NCBI GenBank assembly: GCA_964036295.1
Contig: OZ038471.1
Span: 3,780,001 to 3,844,000, forward strand
Reading direction: 5' to 3'
Length of the DNA: 64,000 bases
Source of the DNA: Plumapathes pennacea
Taxonomy: Eukaryota > Cnidaria > Anthozoa > Antipatharia > Myriopathidae
Both the position numbers and the translations under genes were made by a program. Below, one piece after another: positions 45,627 to 56,500 of this stretch (its first letter is position 1; each line of letters opens with the position of its first letter). The notes below the pieces were generated by a model. That model ran no database searches. It was not told where the DNA came from and saw only the letters and a list, made by a program, of their open reading frames with translations.

Positions 45627-47546
45627 CTATTCTGGCTGGGAATGGTCAAACCTTGCAACAAAATCTCTGTTGGTTTTCATCAGCATTTCTCTTGTTTCCT
45701 TCAACCTTTTGTGGACATTTGCAACAGTTGCTTTAGTAGCAGAACCCACATATGCCAACGTATATTCAGGTGTGGTCAGTGGACTCAAAACCACATGACT
45801 CTCTGGGAAAGAATCCTCACAACTTCTTGTGGGTGTTGACAAACACAGAGAGGAGGGATCGTGGTTTTCTGACACTTCAAAATTTTCAGAGACAGTGGGC
45901 AAATTGACAACAATCTTGGTGGGCTGCTTTTGCTTCCCACTTGATTCAGTGGAGTCTTGCTGTGCTGAAGTGGTGCCTTGAATGTCCTCCATGGAATGGT
46001 TGCTGGTTTCTGAATACAGTCGTCTGCTATGACTGTTTGTGTTCAAGGAATCAAATTCCCCTTCATCCATTGACGCCGACCTCCGAATATCAAAGCCAGA
46101 GACCACTTTGACATTTGATGTGGAAGCAGGTGCATTTGTGCTCTGTACAGCTCTCCTACAATCATTACAGGCATTTTTACTGGAAGACTCCTCCAACAGC
46201 TTTACTTTACTTTCAAGAACAATAACCCTAGCTGACATCTCATTATTTTGAAGCACGACTGAGTCAAATTTCCCTTGAAGCTCTTGCAACTGATTTTTTA
46301 AAAGGGAGACTTCCTCATTCAAGGCTAAAACTGGCTGTGAAGGGCTGTCATGACCAAAGCCTTCACCAACAGAAGCAAGAGAAGGCTTATGTCTTGTTAC
46401 CTGTGCACGTGGAACATTGAAGCTATGTGTGATGTCTACCATTGAGATATCAGCAGTCAAAGAAGGTTGGTAACCACGTGACCCCGAGAGGGGGATGACC
46501 TGATGTGCTGCCTTGCCAGATGGAGTGAGAAGGAGATCATCACTGGGTAGGGGTGCTGCCGTCCATTGAATAGGAGCAGGAGGCGACCGAAAACCACCTT
46601 GTGGATTATCAACACTGCCCTCTGTCCCATTCAATGACATTCCAGGTTGATGGGTCATCAAAGCATGCCTTTGTTGCCATGGTAACATACATTGCTCAGC
46701 TGTTCCATCAAATGCTTGCACAGTGGAAACGTCATCGTACCAAGTGACACTCTTGATTCTTGATGAATTGTTGTTTTTACTGGCTGCTGTTGTGTATGTC
46801 ATGGGTTTAAACTTACCTCCTTCTTGTGAACATAGAGTCTTTATTATCAACTCAGAAGGAGCTGTATTGGACTGAAATGCAATCTCGGCTCTGGCAGAAA
46901 TCTTATCATTCAATGGCTGCCTGGGAAGATGTTCCAAGTTTTCTTTGTTTTCAAGCCAACTTTCCCGTTCCTGGGAAAGCGGTATTCCTTCCGCCAGAAC
47001 TACCTCTCCAATAGACCTCAATTCCTTTCTGTTTTCTTGTTCGGTAAGGTGTTCAACGTTCCTGAAAGTTTCACTTGTGTTGACGTGACGATCCTGCTTG
47101 CTCGTGTCATTAACTTGCTTCTGGTCAATTTTGACGTTTTTTGCTTTCCGTTCCGGCTTGCCGCGTTTAGGATTAAGCTGCTTGTGCCTCTCTTGACAAA
47201 ATCTCAAAATATCACTGAGAAGCAGAATCTTGCGCTCCGCAAAACCAATGGTCAGGAATTGCCCGCGAGTCAGCAAGGGTTTGAAACCAAACTCGTCCCT
47301 CAGGATCCTGTACACAACTTCCAAGAAACGTAGGTCGTTTTTACCATAAAGTTCGTAATCCTTCTCGGCAAAGTGTTGAGCTAACGCACAGGAGAAATCC
47401 AGAAATATGTAATGCACAATTGGCAAAAACGCCGAAGGATTGCCGTGAGCCAAACCTCGCACATCCAAATCGTCTTGCGGAAAACGGGCTTGCTTTAACT
47501 CTGCGATGAGCTTGCGGAGATTATTCTTGAGGTCACCTGTCGCCAT
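45627..47546 (-). CDS. CEP44: CEP44 centrosomal protein, intronless
   Basis: A single open frame of 639 aa. The start was chosen at 47546 because the protein then begins MATGDLK, as in vertebrate CEP44; an upstream in-frame ATG at 47657 would add 37 basic residues. Residues 1-125 match the CEP44 N-terminal domain (KNDLRFLEVVYRILRDEF, GFKPLLTRGQF, GFAERKILLLSDIL), the region that contacts microtubules and the centriole lumen in vertebrates. A coiled coil covers about 402-455 (EEVSLLKNQLQELQGKF and a following leucine-rich helix). The remainder is Ser/Thr-rich and probably disordered. CEP44 helps centriole-to-centrosome conversion by recruiting POC1B. It is tail-to-tail with Smoothened, 1045 bp apart. 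No intron interrupts the whole protein, though one internal ggag|gtaagt resembles a donor (about 46825). Confidence 0.93.
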   Translation of the reverse strand: MATGDLKNNLRKLIAELKQARFPQDDLDVRGLAHGNPSAFLPIVHYIFLDFSCALAQHFAEKDYELYGKNDLRFLEVVYRILRDEFGFKPLLTRGQFLTIGFAERKILLLSDILRFCQERHKQLNPKRGKPERKAKNVKIDQKQVNDTSKQDRHVNTSETFRNVEHLTEQENRKELRSIGEVVLAEGIPLSQERESWLENKENLEHLPRQPLNDKISARAEIAFQSNTAPSELIIKTLCSQEGGKFKPMTYTTAASKNNNSSRIKSVTWYDDVSTVQAFDGTAEQCMLPWQQRHALMTHQPGMSLNGTEGSVDNPQGGFRSPPAPIQWTAAPLPSDDLLLTPSGKAAHQVIPLSGSRGYQPSLTADISMVDITHSFNVPRAQVTRHKPSLASVGEGFGHDSPSQPVLALNEEVSLLKNQLQELQGKFDSVVLQNNEMSARVIVLESKVKLLEESSSKNACNDCRRAVQSTNAPASTSNVKVVSGFDIRRSASMDEGEFDSLNTNSHSRRLYSETSNHSMEDIQGTTSAQQDSTESSGKQKQPTKIVVNLPTVSENFEVSENHDPSSLCLSTPTRSCEDSFPESHVVLSPLTTPEYTLAYVGSATKATVANVHKRLKETREMLMKTNRDFVARFDHSQPE

Positions 47547-48658
47547 GGTCGAATCTCCAGCCACGCGTGAGAACGGGAAAACAACTTGTTTGCGAAAGAA
47601 CAGCAGCTTACCGTTCAACCGCCATTTTTTCTTTTTTACGGTTATCGACGCCCGCATTTTACGATTCAGCGGAAACCCAATCTCGTACCCAGACCCTCAT
47701 GGCGGAAACCTCGAAAGCTTCATGTTGTGTCTAATATACTGAAATTTTGCACCAAAGGGAAGGCAGGCATCTCAGACAACTTTTTCCAGACCTTGCGCGC
47801 GTACAGCTGGGCGCGGCGCCTGGGGACAATGCCGCTTGGGTGGTAGCCTGCGAATACAGCCGTCTCCCGTCGGGAAGCTTGTTTGAGCCCCCCGAAACAC
47901 ACTGTCTCGGGGGGGCTCAAACAAGCTTCCCAACGGGAGGTGGCTGTATTCGCAGGCTACTTGGGTGGGGCAATCCCCCTGTTCCTGGAGGGGCAAACGC
48001 CAAGACCTAAGCCACCCAAAATGGTAAAAAAAAACATACGTAAATTTTCATTTCGTTGTTTATTTTCTAACAGCTGCAGAAAGCCATATTTCATCTCGAG
48101 GTTCGGGCTTTGGGGTTATAGAAAGACATACATATACACATGTCACATAAGCACTATTGTATCAAAACAAAATACGTACTGTAGACTAATTTCAAATTTA
48201 AGCGATTTACAATCCAAAAGTGCTAGTTTATCTGGCGTTCCACGTCGAAGGACACTGCATCCGGGACTGCATCTCAACTGCCGGCAGCGAACGTCTGAGC
48301 GGTTTTCGGATAACCGTCGAAAGTTATCGTGTGTTTGCTTTGGTTAGTAAGTTAGCAGCATTCACAGCCAATCAATCACAAACCGCACTGCTGATTGGTC
48401 TGTTGCTCAAACTGCTGAACCAATCGCACTCTTCTCTGGCTTCTGGTTGGTCGAAAGTAGATTCTGAAAGCATTTTGTTGCTGGGCGCTGTTTTCACTTT
48501 GTGAGTGGTTTTCGATAGTCATCCGAAAACCGCCCGAACTCACTCAGCTTTAGGATTGGCTTGTTCACAATAAGTTTCCTGTGAAAATAAAAACAAAGGA
48601 GAAAATTTCTTTTTAAGTGCTTCATCCCCCTTACAATTTCTTCGAGAACCCTCCCATG
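47547..48658. other. CEP44 upstream region, no gene
   Basis: Contains the CEP44 5' end, the palindromic element at 47844-47959 and a second loose inverted repeat (gcggttttcggat near 48298; atccgaaaaccgcc near 48522) with several ccaatc words between. No protein family recognised. Confidence 0.45.
47844..47959 (+). repeat. 116-bp palindromic transposon with 9-bp target duplication
   Basis: Two ~50-bp arms, tagcctgcgaatacagcc... and the complement ...ggctgtattcgcaggcta, with about three mismatches and a loop of a few bases. It is flanked on both sides by CTTGGGTGG (47835-47843 and 47960-47968). An 8-9 bp duplication with near-total inverted repeat suggests a hAT- or Mutator-type fold-back element. 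Confidence 0.9.
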
Positions 48659-49774
48659 TCAATAAATAAGGAACTCAGCTGACCTTTGGCCGTTTGAAGA
48701 CGCGAGAAATTGGGACCAAGGGGCCTTTACTTGGCCAATCAGGGGTTCTACAAAACTACGGCCTGGCTGGTTGATGACAGCAGCTAAACCCGGCGGAACA
48801 CGCATGCTGGCTTTCAAGCAATCCAAGTATGCTGCCTCTCTGAGCGGCAAAGTAGCGGTCAACAGTTGCCTCTGCAACTCTTCCCGTTCCTCCTCCAGAT
48901 GCTTTCTCTGTTCACTCGCTTCATCGATTTTACTCCACAGTTTTCTCGCCACTTCTTGGTATTTGTTCTTGTGCGCGACATCTTTTTTGAGGTTTTTTAT
49001 CTCCCGCTTTTGCCACTGGGCGTTTTCTTCGTACTTACGAAGTTGCCACTCGAGCTCCCAAATCCTGGCCTCTCGTCGCTTCACCTTTCTTTGAACCCGT
49101 CCTAGTGTGGTCAGCGCTCTTACCAAGGCATCATCCTGTGCCACAATTTCTGTGGCTTGCTTTTCGGGAGTCAAAGCCTTCCATTCAGGTGCCGTCGCTT
49201 GTTTTTTGGGCGTCAACATCTCCTCTTTAGTTGCCGTCGCTCGTTTTTCGGGAATCAAGGCCTTCTCTTCAGTTGCAGTTGCTTGCTTTTTGGGAGTTAA
49301 CACCTTCCCTTCAGGATCTTCATTTGTCGTTGCTTGTCTTTTGGGCGTCAACATCTTCTCTTTACTTGCCGTCGCTTGTTTTTCAAGAGTCAAAACCCTC
49401 TCTTCAGTTGCAGTTGCCTGCTTTTTGGGAGTTAACACCTTCCCTCCACTTGGCGTCGTTTCATCAAATGATGGCTTGCTTTCTTGATGTTCAGCTTTAG
49501 TCATATGTACAATTCTACTTTCTGTTTCGTCAAGGCTTCGCCGTAGGCCTTCTTTCTCTTTGGGCCACAATTTTCCAAGTGTTTCTACTCTCTCTGTAAC
49601 ATCTTTGGCCAGTTGGCATATAGTCAATGATAACGTTAATATCACCTCCATTGGATCGCTGTTACTTAAATCCAAGGAACAGGGTTGGTTAACAGATGCT
49701 GTCTCAGAATTGTGAAGCCACTGACGTAAAAAGGCAAACACTTTAAGAAGTCCGAAGAATTCGACCATCATCAC
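48659..49774 (-). CDS. unknown coiled-coil protein with 14-residue tandem repeats
   Basis: An uninterrupted 371-codon frame beginning MMMVEFFGLLKVFAFLRQWL. Residues 113-210 hold seven repeats of the form (V/M/A)LTP(K/E)KQATATEE, 14 residues each (one of 17), alternating PKKQ- and PEKQ-type. Residues 216-315 are a strong coiled coil rich in Glu, Lys and Arg (VQRKVKRREARIWELEWQL, then KREIKNLKKDV and HLEEEREELQRQL). The last 50 residues are mixed. The repeats are encoded at 49145-49438. I recognise no family. The clean frame and coherent heptads argue that it is real; introns or a 5' exon cannot be excluded. Confidence 0.65.
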   Translation of the reverse strand: MMMVEFFGLLKVFAFLRQWLHNSETASVNQPCSLDLSNSDPMEVILTLSLTICQLAKDVTERVETLGKLWPKEKEGLRRSLDETESRIVHMTKAEHQESKPSFDETTPSGGKVLTPKKQATATEERVLTLEKQATASKEKMLTPKRQATTNEDPEGKVLTPKKQATATEEKALIPEKRATATKEEMLTPKKQATAPEWKALTPEKQATEIVAQDDALVRALTTLGRVQRKVKRREARIWELEWQLRKYEENAQWQKREIKNLKKDVAHKNKYQEVARKLWSKIDEASEQRKHLEEEREELQRQLLTATLPLREAAYLDCLKASMRVPPGLAAVINQPGRSFVEPLIGQVKAPWSQFLASSNGQRSAEFLIY

Positions 49775-49841
49775 CTCAGCCTTAACGGGCGGACGACTGG
49801 GCCTGTTTAGACTACAAGCGAAGAAGAATGTCTTAACAGAA

Positions 49842-50006
49842 CAGTAATCAATTTCAATTTTCTCCTTCAGTTTCTCACCAGAAACATATCATGCAGTAAG
49901 GAGAACTTGGTTTTCAATATACAGTTGCTCAGATGAAAGCTGATTAAACTATATCACTTCTTACTGCAATCACTCGTGCATTTTCTTCTTAGAAGGTTGG
50001 GAGAAG
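49842..50006 (+). repeat. MITE copy, TTAACCC family
   Basis: atcaatttcaattttctcct through gcagtaaggagaacttggtt, cagatgaaagctgattaaac to cttagaaggttgggagaa. The termini are eroded. Confidence 0.7.
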
Positions 50007-50559
50007 ACAAAACAGATCAGTAGGTAGGAGTCAAACAAATACAGACACAAGGGAAAAGGCTGAAGCTGAGGCTGAGCCGGGAATCTGAACGAAACTGTTA
50101 GAGCGTTGCTTCAAGCTATAGAGCGACTTCCTCCCGACGAAGGGCTAAAGCTCAAAACGAACGCTGAGAAAAAGAAAGCACTTCTACAGTGTTTAAATTT
50201 TGCCACATCAACCTCAGGTTAGTTCATTATACGTCAAGGCAATACTTAACAAACAGAGTGTAGGGAACGGCCCAGAAAAACGGCGAGGGACAATAGTTGC
50301 ATTTATCATACCTCAATTTGTCACAATGGTTAGTCCAACACTGTTTGTCCGCAAACATTTTTTCAATATACTCCATTGCTGGCTTACCGTTTGTTGCAGC
50401 GTGAGCGTTTGTTTCTCACCACTGTGACGCCTCACATGACATCATCGTTGCTTCCAGAGCGCGCGCACAAACTGTTCAGTCACAATTCGATATGTAAGAG
50501 GAGAGTGTAGGGCAGAGACTAGACAAAACAAGGGGACATTAGGGCCGGTTATACAAGAA
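50007..50559. other. no supported gene
   Basis: A short unique stretch between the coiled-coil gene and the second satellite. No exon or repeat recognised. Confidence 0.4.
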
Positions 50560-53500
50560 AAATAAGAGGCGAGCTAACCCCGCGTACCACGATTACTGTA
50601 AGTACTAAAAGGGATACATCAAAACGACCTTTATCTTTACCAGCGTTCTATAGTGATATCACGGTTGAAAAATTCAGCTACAATACTTCATTATCGGGAA
50701 TTTTACTCTTTATCGCATATATAAATTTGACATTCTGCCGGACTATATATAGGTTCAAAAAGCTTAGGTATCCAAATCATATTTGATGACGTCTTTTTGG
50801 TGCATCCTTCTAATGCGTACCACGATTTCTGTAAGTACTCGAAGGGATGCATCAAAACGACCTTCATGTTAGCAAGCCTTCTATAGCGATAGCACGGTTA
50901 AAAAATTTAACTACTATACTTAATTATTGCTAATTTGACTCGCTATTGCAGATATACAGTTTTTGTTCTACGGGACTATAGATAGATTCAACAGCATCAG
51001 CTACGCATATCGTATATGATGAGGTCGTTTTGGTGCATCCCTTCAAGTGCGTACCACGATTTCTGTAAGTACTAAAAGGGATGCATCAAAACGACCTTTA
51101 TGTTAACAAGCTTTCTATAGCGATAGCACGGTTAAAAAGTTAAACAACAATACTTAATTATTCTAATTTGACTCTCTATTGCATATATACAGTTGTCGTT
51201 CAGCCGGACTATAGATATATTCAACAAAATCAGCTACGCAAATCGTATATGATGCGGTCGATTTGGTGCATCCCTTCAAGTGCGTACCACGATTTCTGTA
51301 AGTACTAAAAGGGATGCATCAAAACGACCTGTATGTTAACAAGCTTTCTATAACGATAGCACGGTTAAAAAGTTAAACAACAATACTTAATTATTCTAAT
51401 TTGACTCTCTATTGCATATATACAGTTGTCGTTCAGCCGGACTATAGATACATTCAACAAAATCAGCTACGCAAATCGTATATGATGAGGTCGATTTGGT
51501 GCATCCCTTCAAGTGCGTACCACGATTTCTGTAAGTACTAAAAGGGATGCATCAAAACGACCTTTATGTTAGCAAGCCTTATATAGCGATAGCACGGTTA
51601 AAATATTAAACAACAATACTTAATTATTCTAATTTGACTCTCTATTGCATATATACAGTTTTTCTTCTACGGGACTATAGATAGATTCAACAACATAAGC
51701 TACGCAAATCGTATATGATGAGGTCGTTTTGGTGCATCCCTTCAAGTGCGTACCACGATTTCTGTAAGTACTAAAAGGGATGCATCAAAACGACCTTTAT
51801 GTTAAAAAGCTTTCTATAGCGATAGCACGGTTAAAAAGTTAAACAACAATACTTAATTATTCTAATTTGACTCGCTATTGCATATATACAGTTGTCGTTC
51901 AGCCGGACTATATATAGGTTCAATAATCTTAGCTATGCAAATCGTATGTGATGAGGTCGTTTTGGTGCATCCCTTCAACTGCGTACCACGATTTCTGTAA
52001 GTACTAAAAGGGATGCATCAAAACGACCTTTATGTTAGCAAGTCTTCTATAGCGATAGCACGGTTAAAAAATTTAACTACAATATTTAATTATTGCTAAT
52101 TTGACTCGCTATTGCATATATACAGTTTTTGTTCTACGGGACTATAGATAGATTCAACAACATCAGCTATGCAAATCGTATATGTTGAGGTCGTTTTGGT
52201 GCATCCCTTCAAGTGCGTACCACGATTCCTTTAAGTACTAAAAGGGATGCATCAAAACGACCTTTATGTTAGGAAGCCTTCTATAGCGATAGCACGGTTC
52301 AAAAATTAAACAACAATACTTAATTATTCTAATTTGACTCTCTATTGCATATATACAGTTGTCGTTCAGCCAGATTATATATAGGTTCAACAATCTTAGC
52401 TATGCAAATCGTATATAATGAGGTCGTTTTGGTGCATCCCTTCAAGTGCGTACCACGATTTCTGTAAGTACTAAAAGGGATGCATCAAAACGACCTTTAT
52501 GTTAGCAAGCCTTCTATAGTGATAGCACGGTTAAAAAATTTAACTACTATACTTAATTATTGTTAATTTGACTCGCTATTGCATATATACAGTTTTTGTT
52601 CTACGGAACTATAGATAGATTCAACAACATCAGCTATGCAAATCGTATATGATGAGGTCGTTTTGGTGCATCCCTTCAAGTGCGTACCACGATTTCTGTA
52701 AGTACTAAAAGGGATGCATCGAAACGACCTTTATGTTAGCAAGCCTTCTATAGCGATAGCACGGTTAAAAAATTTAACAACAGTACTTAATTATTCTAAT
52801 TTAACTCTCTATTGCATATATACAGTTGTCGTTCAGCCGGACTATATATAGGTTCAACAATCTTAGCTATGCAAATCGTATATGATGCGGTCGTTTTGGT
52901 GCATCCGTTCAAGTGCGTACCACGATTTCTGTAAGTACTAAAAGGAATGCATCAAAACGACCTTTATGTTAGCAAGCCTTCTATAGTGATAGCACGGATA
53001 AAAAATTTAACTACTATACTTATTTATTCCTAATTTGACTCTCTATTGCATATATACAGTTGTTGTTCTACCGGACTATATATAGGTTCAACAACATCAG
53101 CTATGCAAATCGTATATGATGAGCTCGTTTTGGTGCATCCCTTCAAGTGCGTACCACGATTTCTGTAAGTACTAAAAGGGATGCTTCAAAAGGACCTATA
53201 TGTTAGCAAGCCTTCTATAGCGATAGCACGGTTAAAAAATTTAACTACTATACTTAATTATTGCTAATTTGACTCTCTATTGCATATATACAGTTGTTTT
53301 TCTACCGGACTATATATAGGTTGAACAACATCAGCTATGCAAATCGTATATGATGAGGTCGTTTTGGTGCATCCCTTCAAGTGCGTACCACGATTTCTGT
53401 AAGTACTAAAAAGGATGCATCAAAAGGGCCTATATGTTAGCAAGCCTTCTATAGCGATAGCACGGTTTAAAAATTTAACTACTATACTTAATTATTGCTA

Positions 53501-56500
53501 ATTTGACTCGCTATTGCATATATACAGTTTTTGTTCTACGGGACTATAGATAGATTCAACAACATCAGCTATGCAAATCGTATATGATGAGGTCGTTTTG
53601 GTGCATCCCTTCAAGTGCATACCACGATTTCTGTGAGTACTAAAAGGGATGCATCAAAACGACCTTTATGTTAGCAAGCCTTCTATAGCGATAGCACGGT
53701 TAAAAAATTAAACAACAATACTTAATTATTCTAATTTGACTCTTTATTGCATTTATACAGTTGTTGTTCTGCCGGACTATATATAGGTTCAACAACATCA
53801 GCTACGCAAATCGTATATGATGAGGTCGTTTTGGTGCATCCCTTCAAGTGCGTACCACGATTTCTGTAAGTACTAAAAGGGATGCATCAAAACGACCTTT
53901 ATGTTAACAAGCTTTCTATAGCGATAGCACGGTTAAAAAGTTAAACAACAATACTTAATTATTCTAATTTGACTCTCTATTGCATATATAAAGTTGTCGT
54001 TCAGCCGGACTATAGATATATTCAACAACATCAGCTACGCAAATCGTATATGATGAGGTCGTTTTGTTGCATCCCTTCAAGTGCGTACCACGATTTCTGT
54101 AAGTACTAAAAGGGATGCATCAAAAGGACCTGTATGTTAGCAAGCCTTCTATAGCGATAGCACGGTTAAAAAATTGAACAACAATACTTAATTATTGCTA
54201 ATTTGACTCGCTATTGCATATATACAGTTGTCGTTCAGCCGGACTATAGATATATTCAACAACATCAGCTACGCAAATCGTATATGATGAGGTCGTTTTG
54301 GTGCATCCCTTCAAGTGCGTACCACGATTTCTGTAAGTACTAAAAGGGATGTATGAAAAGAACCTGTATGTTAGCAAGCCTTCTATAGCGATAGCACGGT
54401 TAAAAAATTTAACTACAATACTTAATTATTGCTAATATGACTCGCTATTGCATATATACAGTTTTTGTTCTACGGGACTATATATAGATTCAACAACATC
54501 AGCTACGCAAATCGTATATGATGAGGTCGTTTTGGTGCATCCCTTCAAGTGCGTACCACGACTTCTGTAAGTACTAAAAGGGATGCATCAAAACGACCTT
54601 TATGTTAGCAAGCCATCTATAGCGATAGCACGGTTAAAAAATTAAACAACAATACTTAATTATTCCAATTTGACTCTCTATTGCATATATACAGTTGTCG
54701 TTCAGCCAGATTATATATAGGTTCAACAATCTTAGCTATGCAAATCGTATATGATGAGGTCGTTTAGGTGCATCCCTTCAAGTGCGTACCACGATTTCTG
54801 TAAGTACTAAAAGGGATGCATCAAAACGACCTTTATGTTAACAAGCCTTCTATAGTGATAGCACGGTTAAAAAATTTAACTACTATACTTAATTATTGCT
54901 AATTTGACTCGCTATTGCATATATACAGTTTTTGTTCTACGGGACTATAGATAGACTCAACAACATCAGCTACGCAAATCGTATATGATGAGGTCGTTTT
55001 GGTGCATCCCTTCAAGTGCGTACCACGATTTCTGTAAGTACTAAAAGGGATGCATCAAAACGACCTTTATGTTAGCAAGCCTTATATAGCGATAGCACGG
55101 TTAAAATATTAAACAACAATACTTAATTATTCTAATTTGACTCTCTATTGCATATATACAGTTTTTGTTCTACGAGACTATAGATAGATTCAACAACATC
55201 AGCTACGCAAATCGTATATGATGAGGTCGTTTTGGTGCATCCCTTCAAGTGCGTACCACGATTTCTGTAAGTACTAAAAGGGATGCATCAAAACGACCTT
55301 TATGTTAAAAAGCTTTCTATAGCGATAGCACGGTTAAAAAGTTAAACAACAATACTTAATTATTCTAATTTGACTCTCTATTGCATATATACAGTTGTCG
55401 TTCAGCCGGACTATATATAGGTTCAACAATCTTAGCTATGCAAATCGTATATGATGAGGTCGTTTTGGTGCATCCCTTCAAGTGCGTACCACGATTTCTG
55501 TAAGTACTAAAACGGATGTATGAAAAGAACCTGTATGTTAGCAAGCCATCTATAGCGATAGCACGGTTAAAAAATTTAACTACAATACTTAATTATTGCT
55601 AATATGACTCGCTATTGCATATATACAGTTTTTGTTCTACGGGACTATATATAGATTCAACAACATCAGCTACGCAAATCGTATATGATGAGGTCGTTTT
55701 GGTGCATCCCTTCAAGTGCGTACCACGACTTCTGTAAGTACTAAAAGGGATGCATCAAAACGACCTTTATGTTAGCAAGCCATCTATAGCGATAGCACGG
55801 TTAAAAAATTAAACAACAATACTTAATTATTCCAATTTGACTCTCTATTGCATATATACAGTTGTCGTTCAGCCAGATTATATATAGGTTCAACAATCTT
55901 AGCTATGCAAATCGTATATGATGAGGTCGTTTTGGTGCATCCCTTCAAGTGCGTACCACGATTTCTGTAAGTACTAAAAGGGATGCATCAAAACGACCTT
56001 TATGTTAACAAGCCTTCTATAGTGATAGCACGGTTAAAAAATTTAACTACTATACTTAATTATTGCTAATTTGACTCGCTATTGCATATATACAGTTTTT
56101 GTTCTACGGGACTATAGATAGACTTAACAACATCAGCTACGCAAATCGTATATGATGAGGTCGTTTTGGGGCATCCCTTCAAGTGCGTACCACGATTTCT
56201 GTAAGTACTAAAAGGGATCAATCAAAACGACTTTTATGTTAACAAGCTTTCTATAGTGATAGCACGGTAAAAAATTCAACTACAATACTTAATTAATGTT
56301 AATTTGACTCTCTATTGCATATATACAGTTGTTGTTCTGCCGGACTATATATAGGTTCAACAACATCAGCTACGCAAATCGTATATGATGAGGTCGTTTT
56401 GGTGCATCCCTTCAAGTGCGTACCACGATTTCTGTAAGTACTAAAAGGGATGCATCAAAACGACCTTTATGTTAACAAGCTTTCTATAGCGATAGCACGG

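Noticed and set aside
49107-49487. 126-codon plus-strand frame with CFLGVN repeats
   Set aside because: It is the antisense reading of the 14-residue repeats in the minus-strand coiled-coil gene. The minus frame also gives a proper coiled coil.
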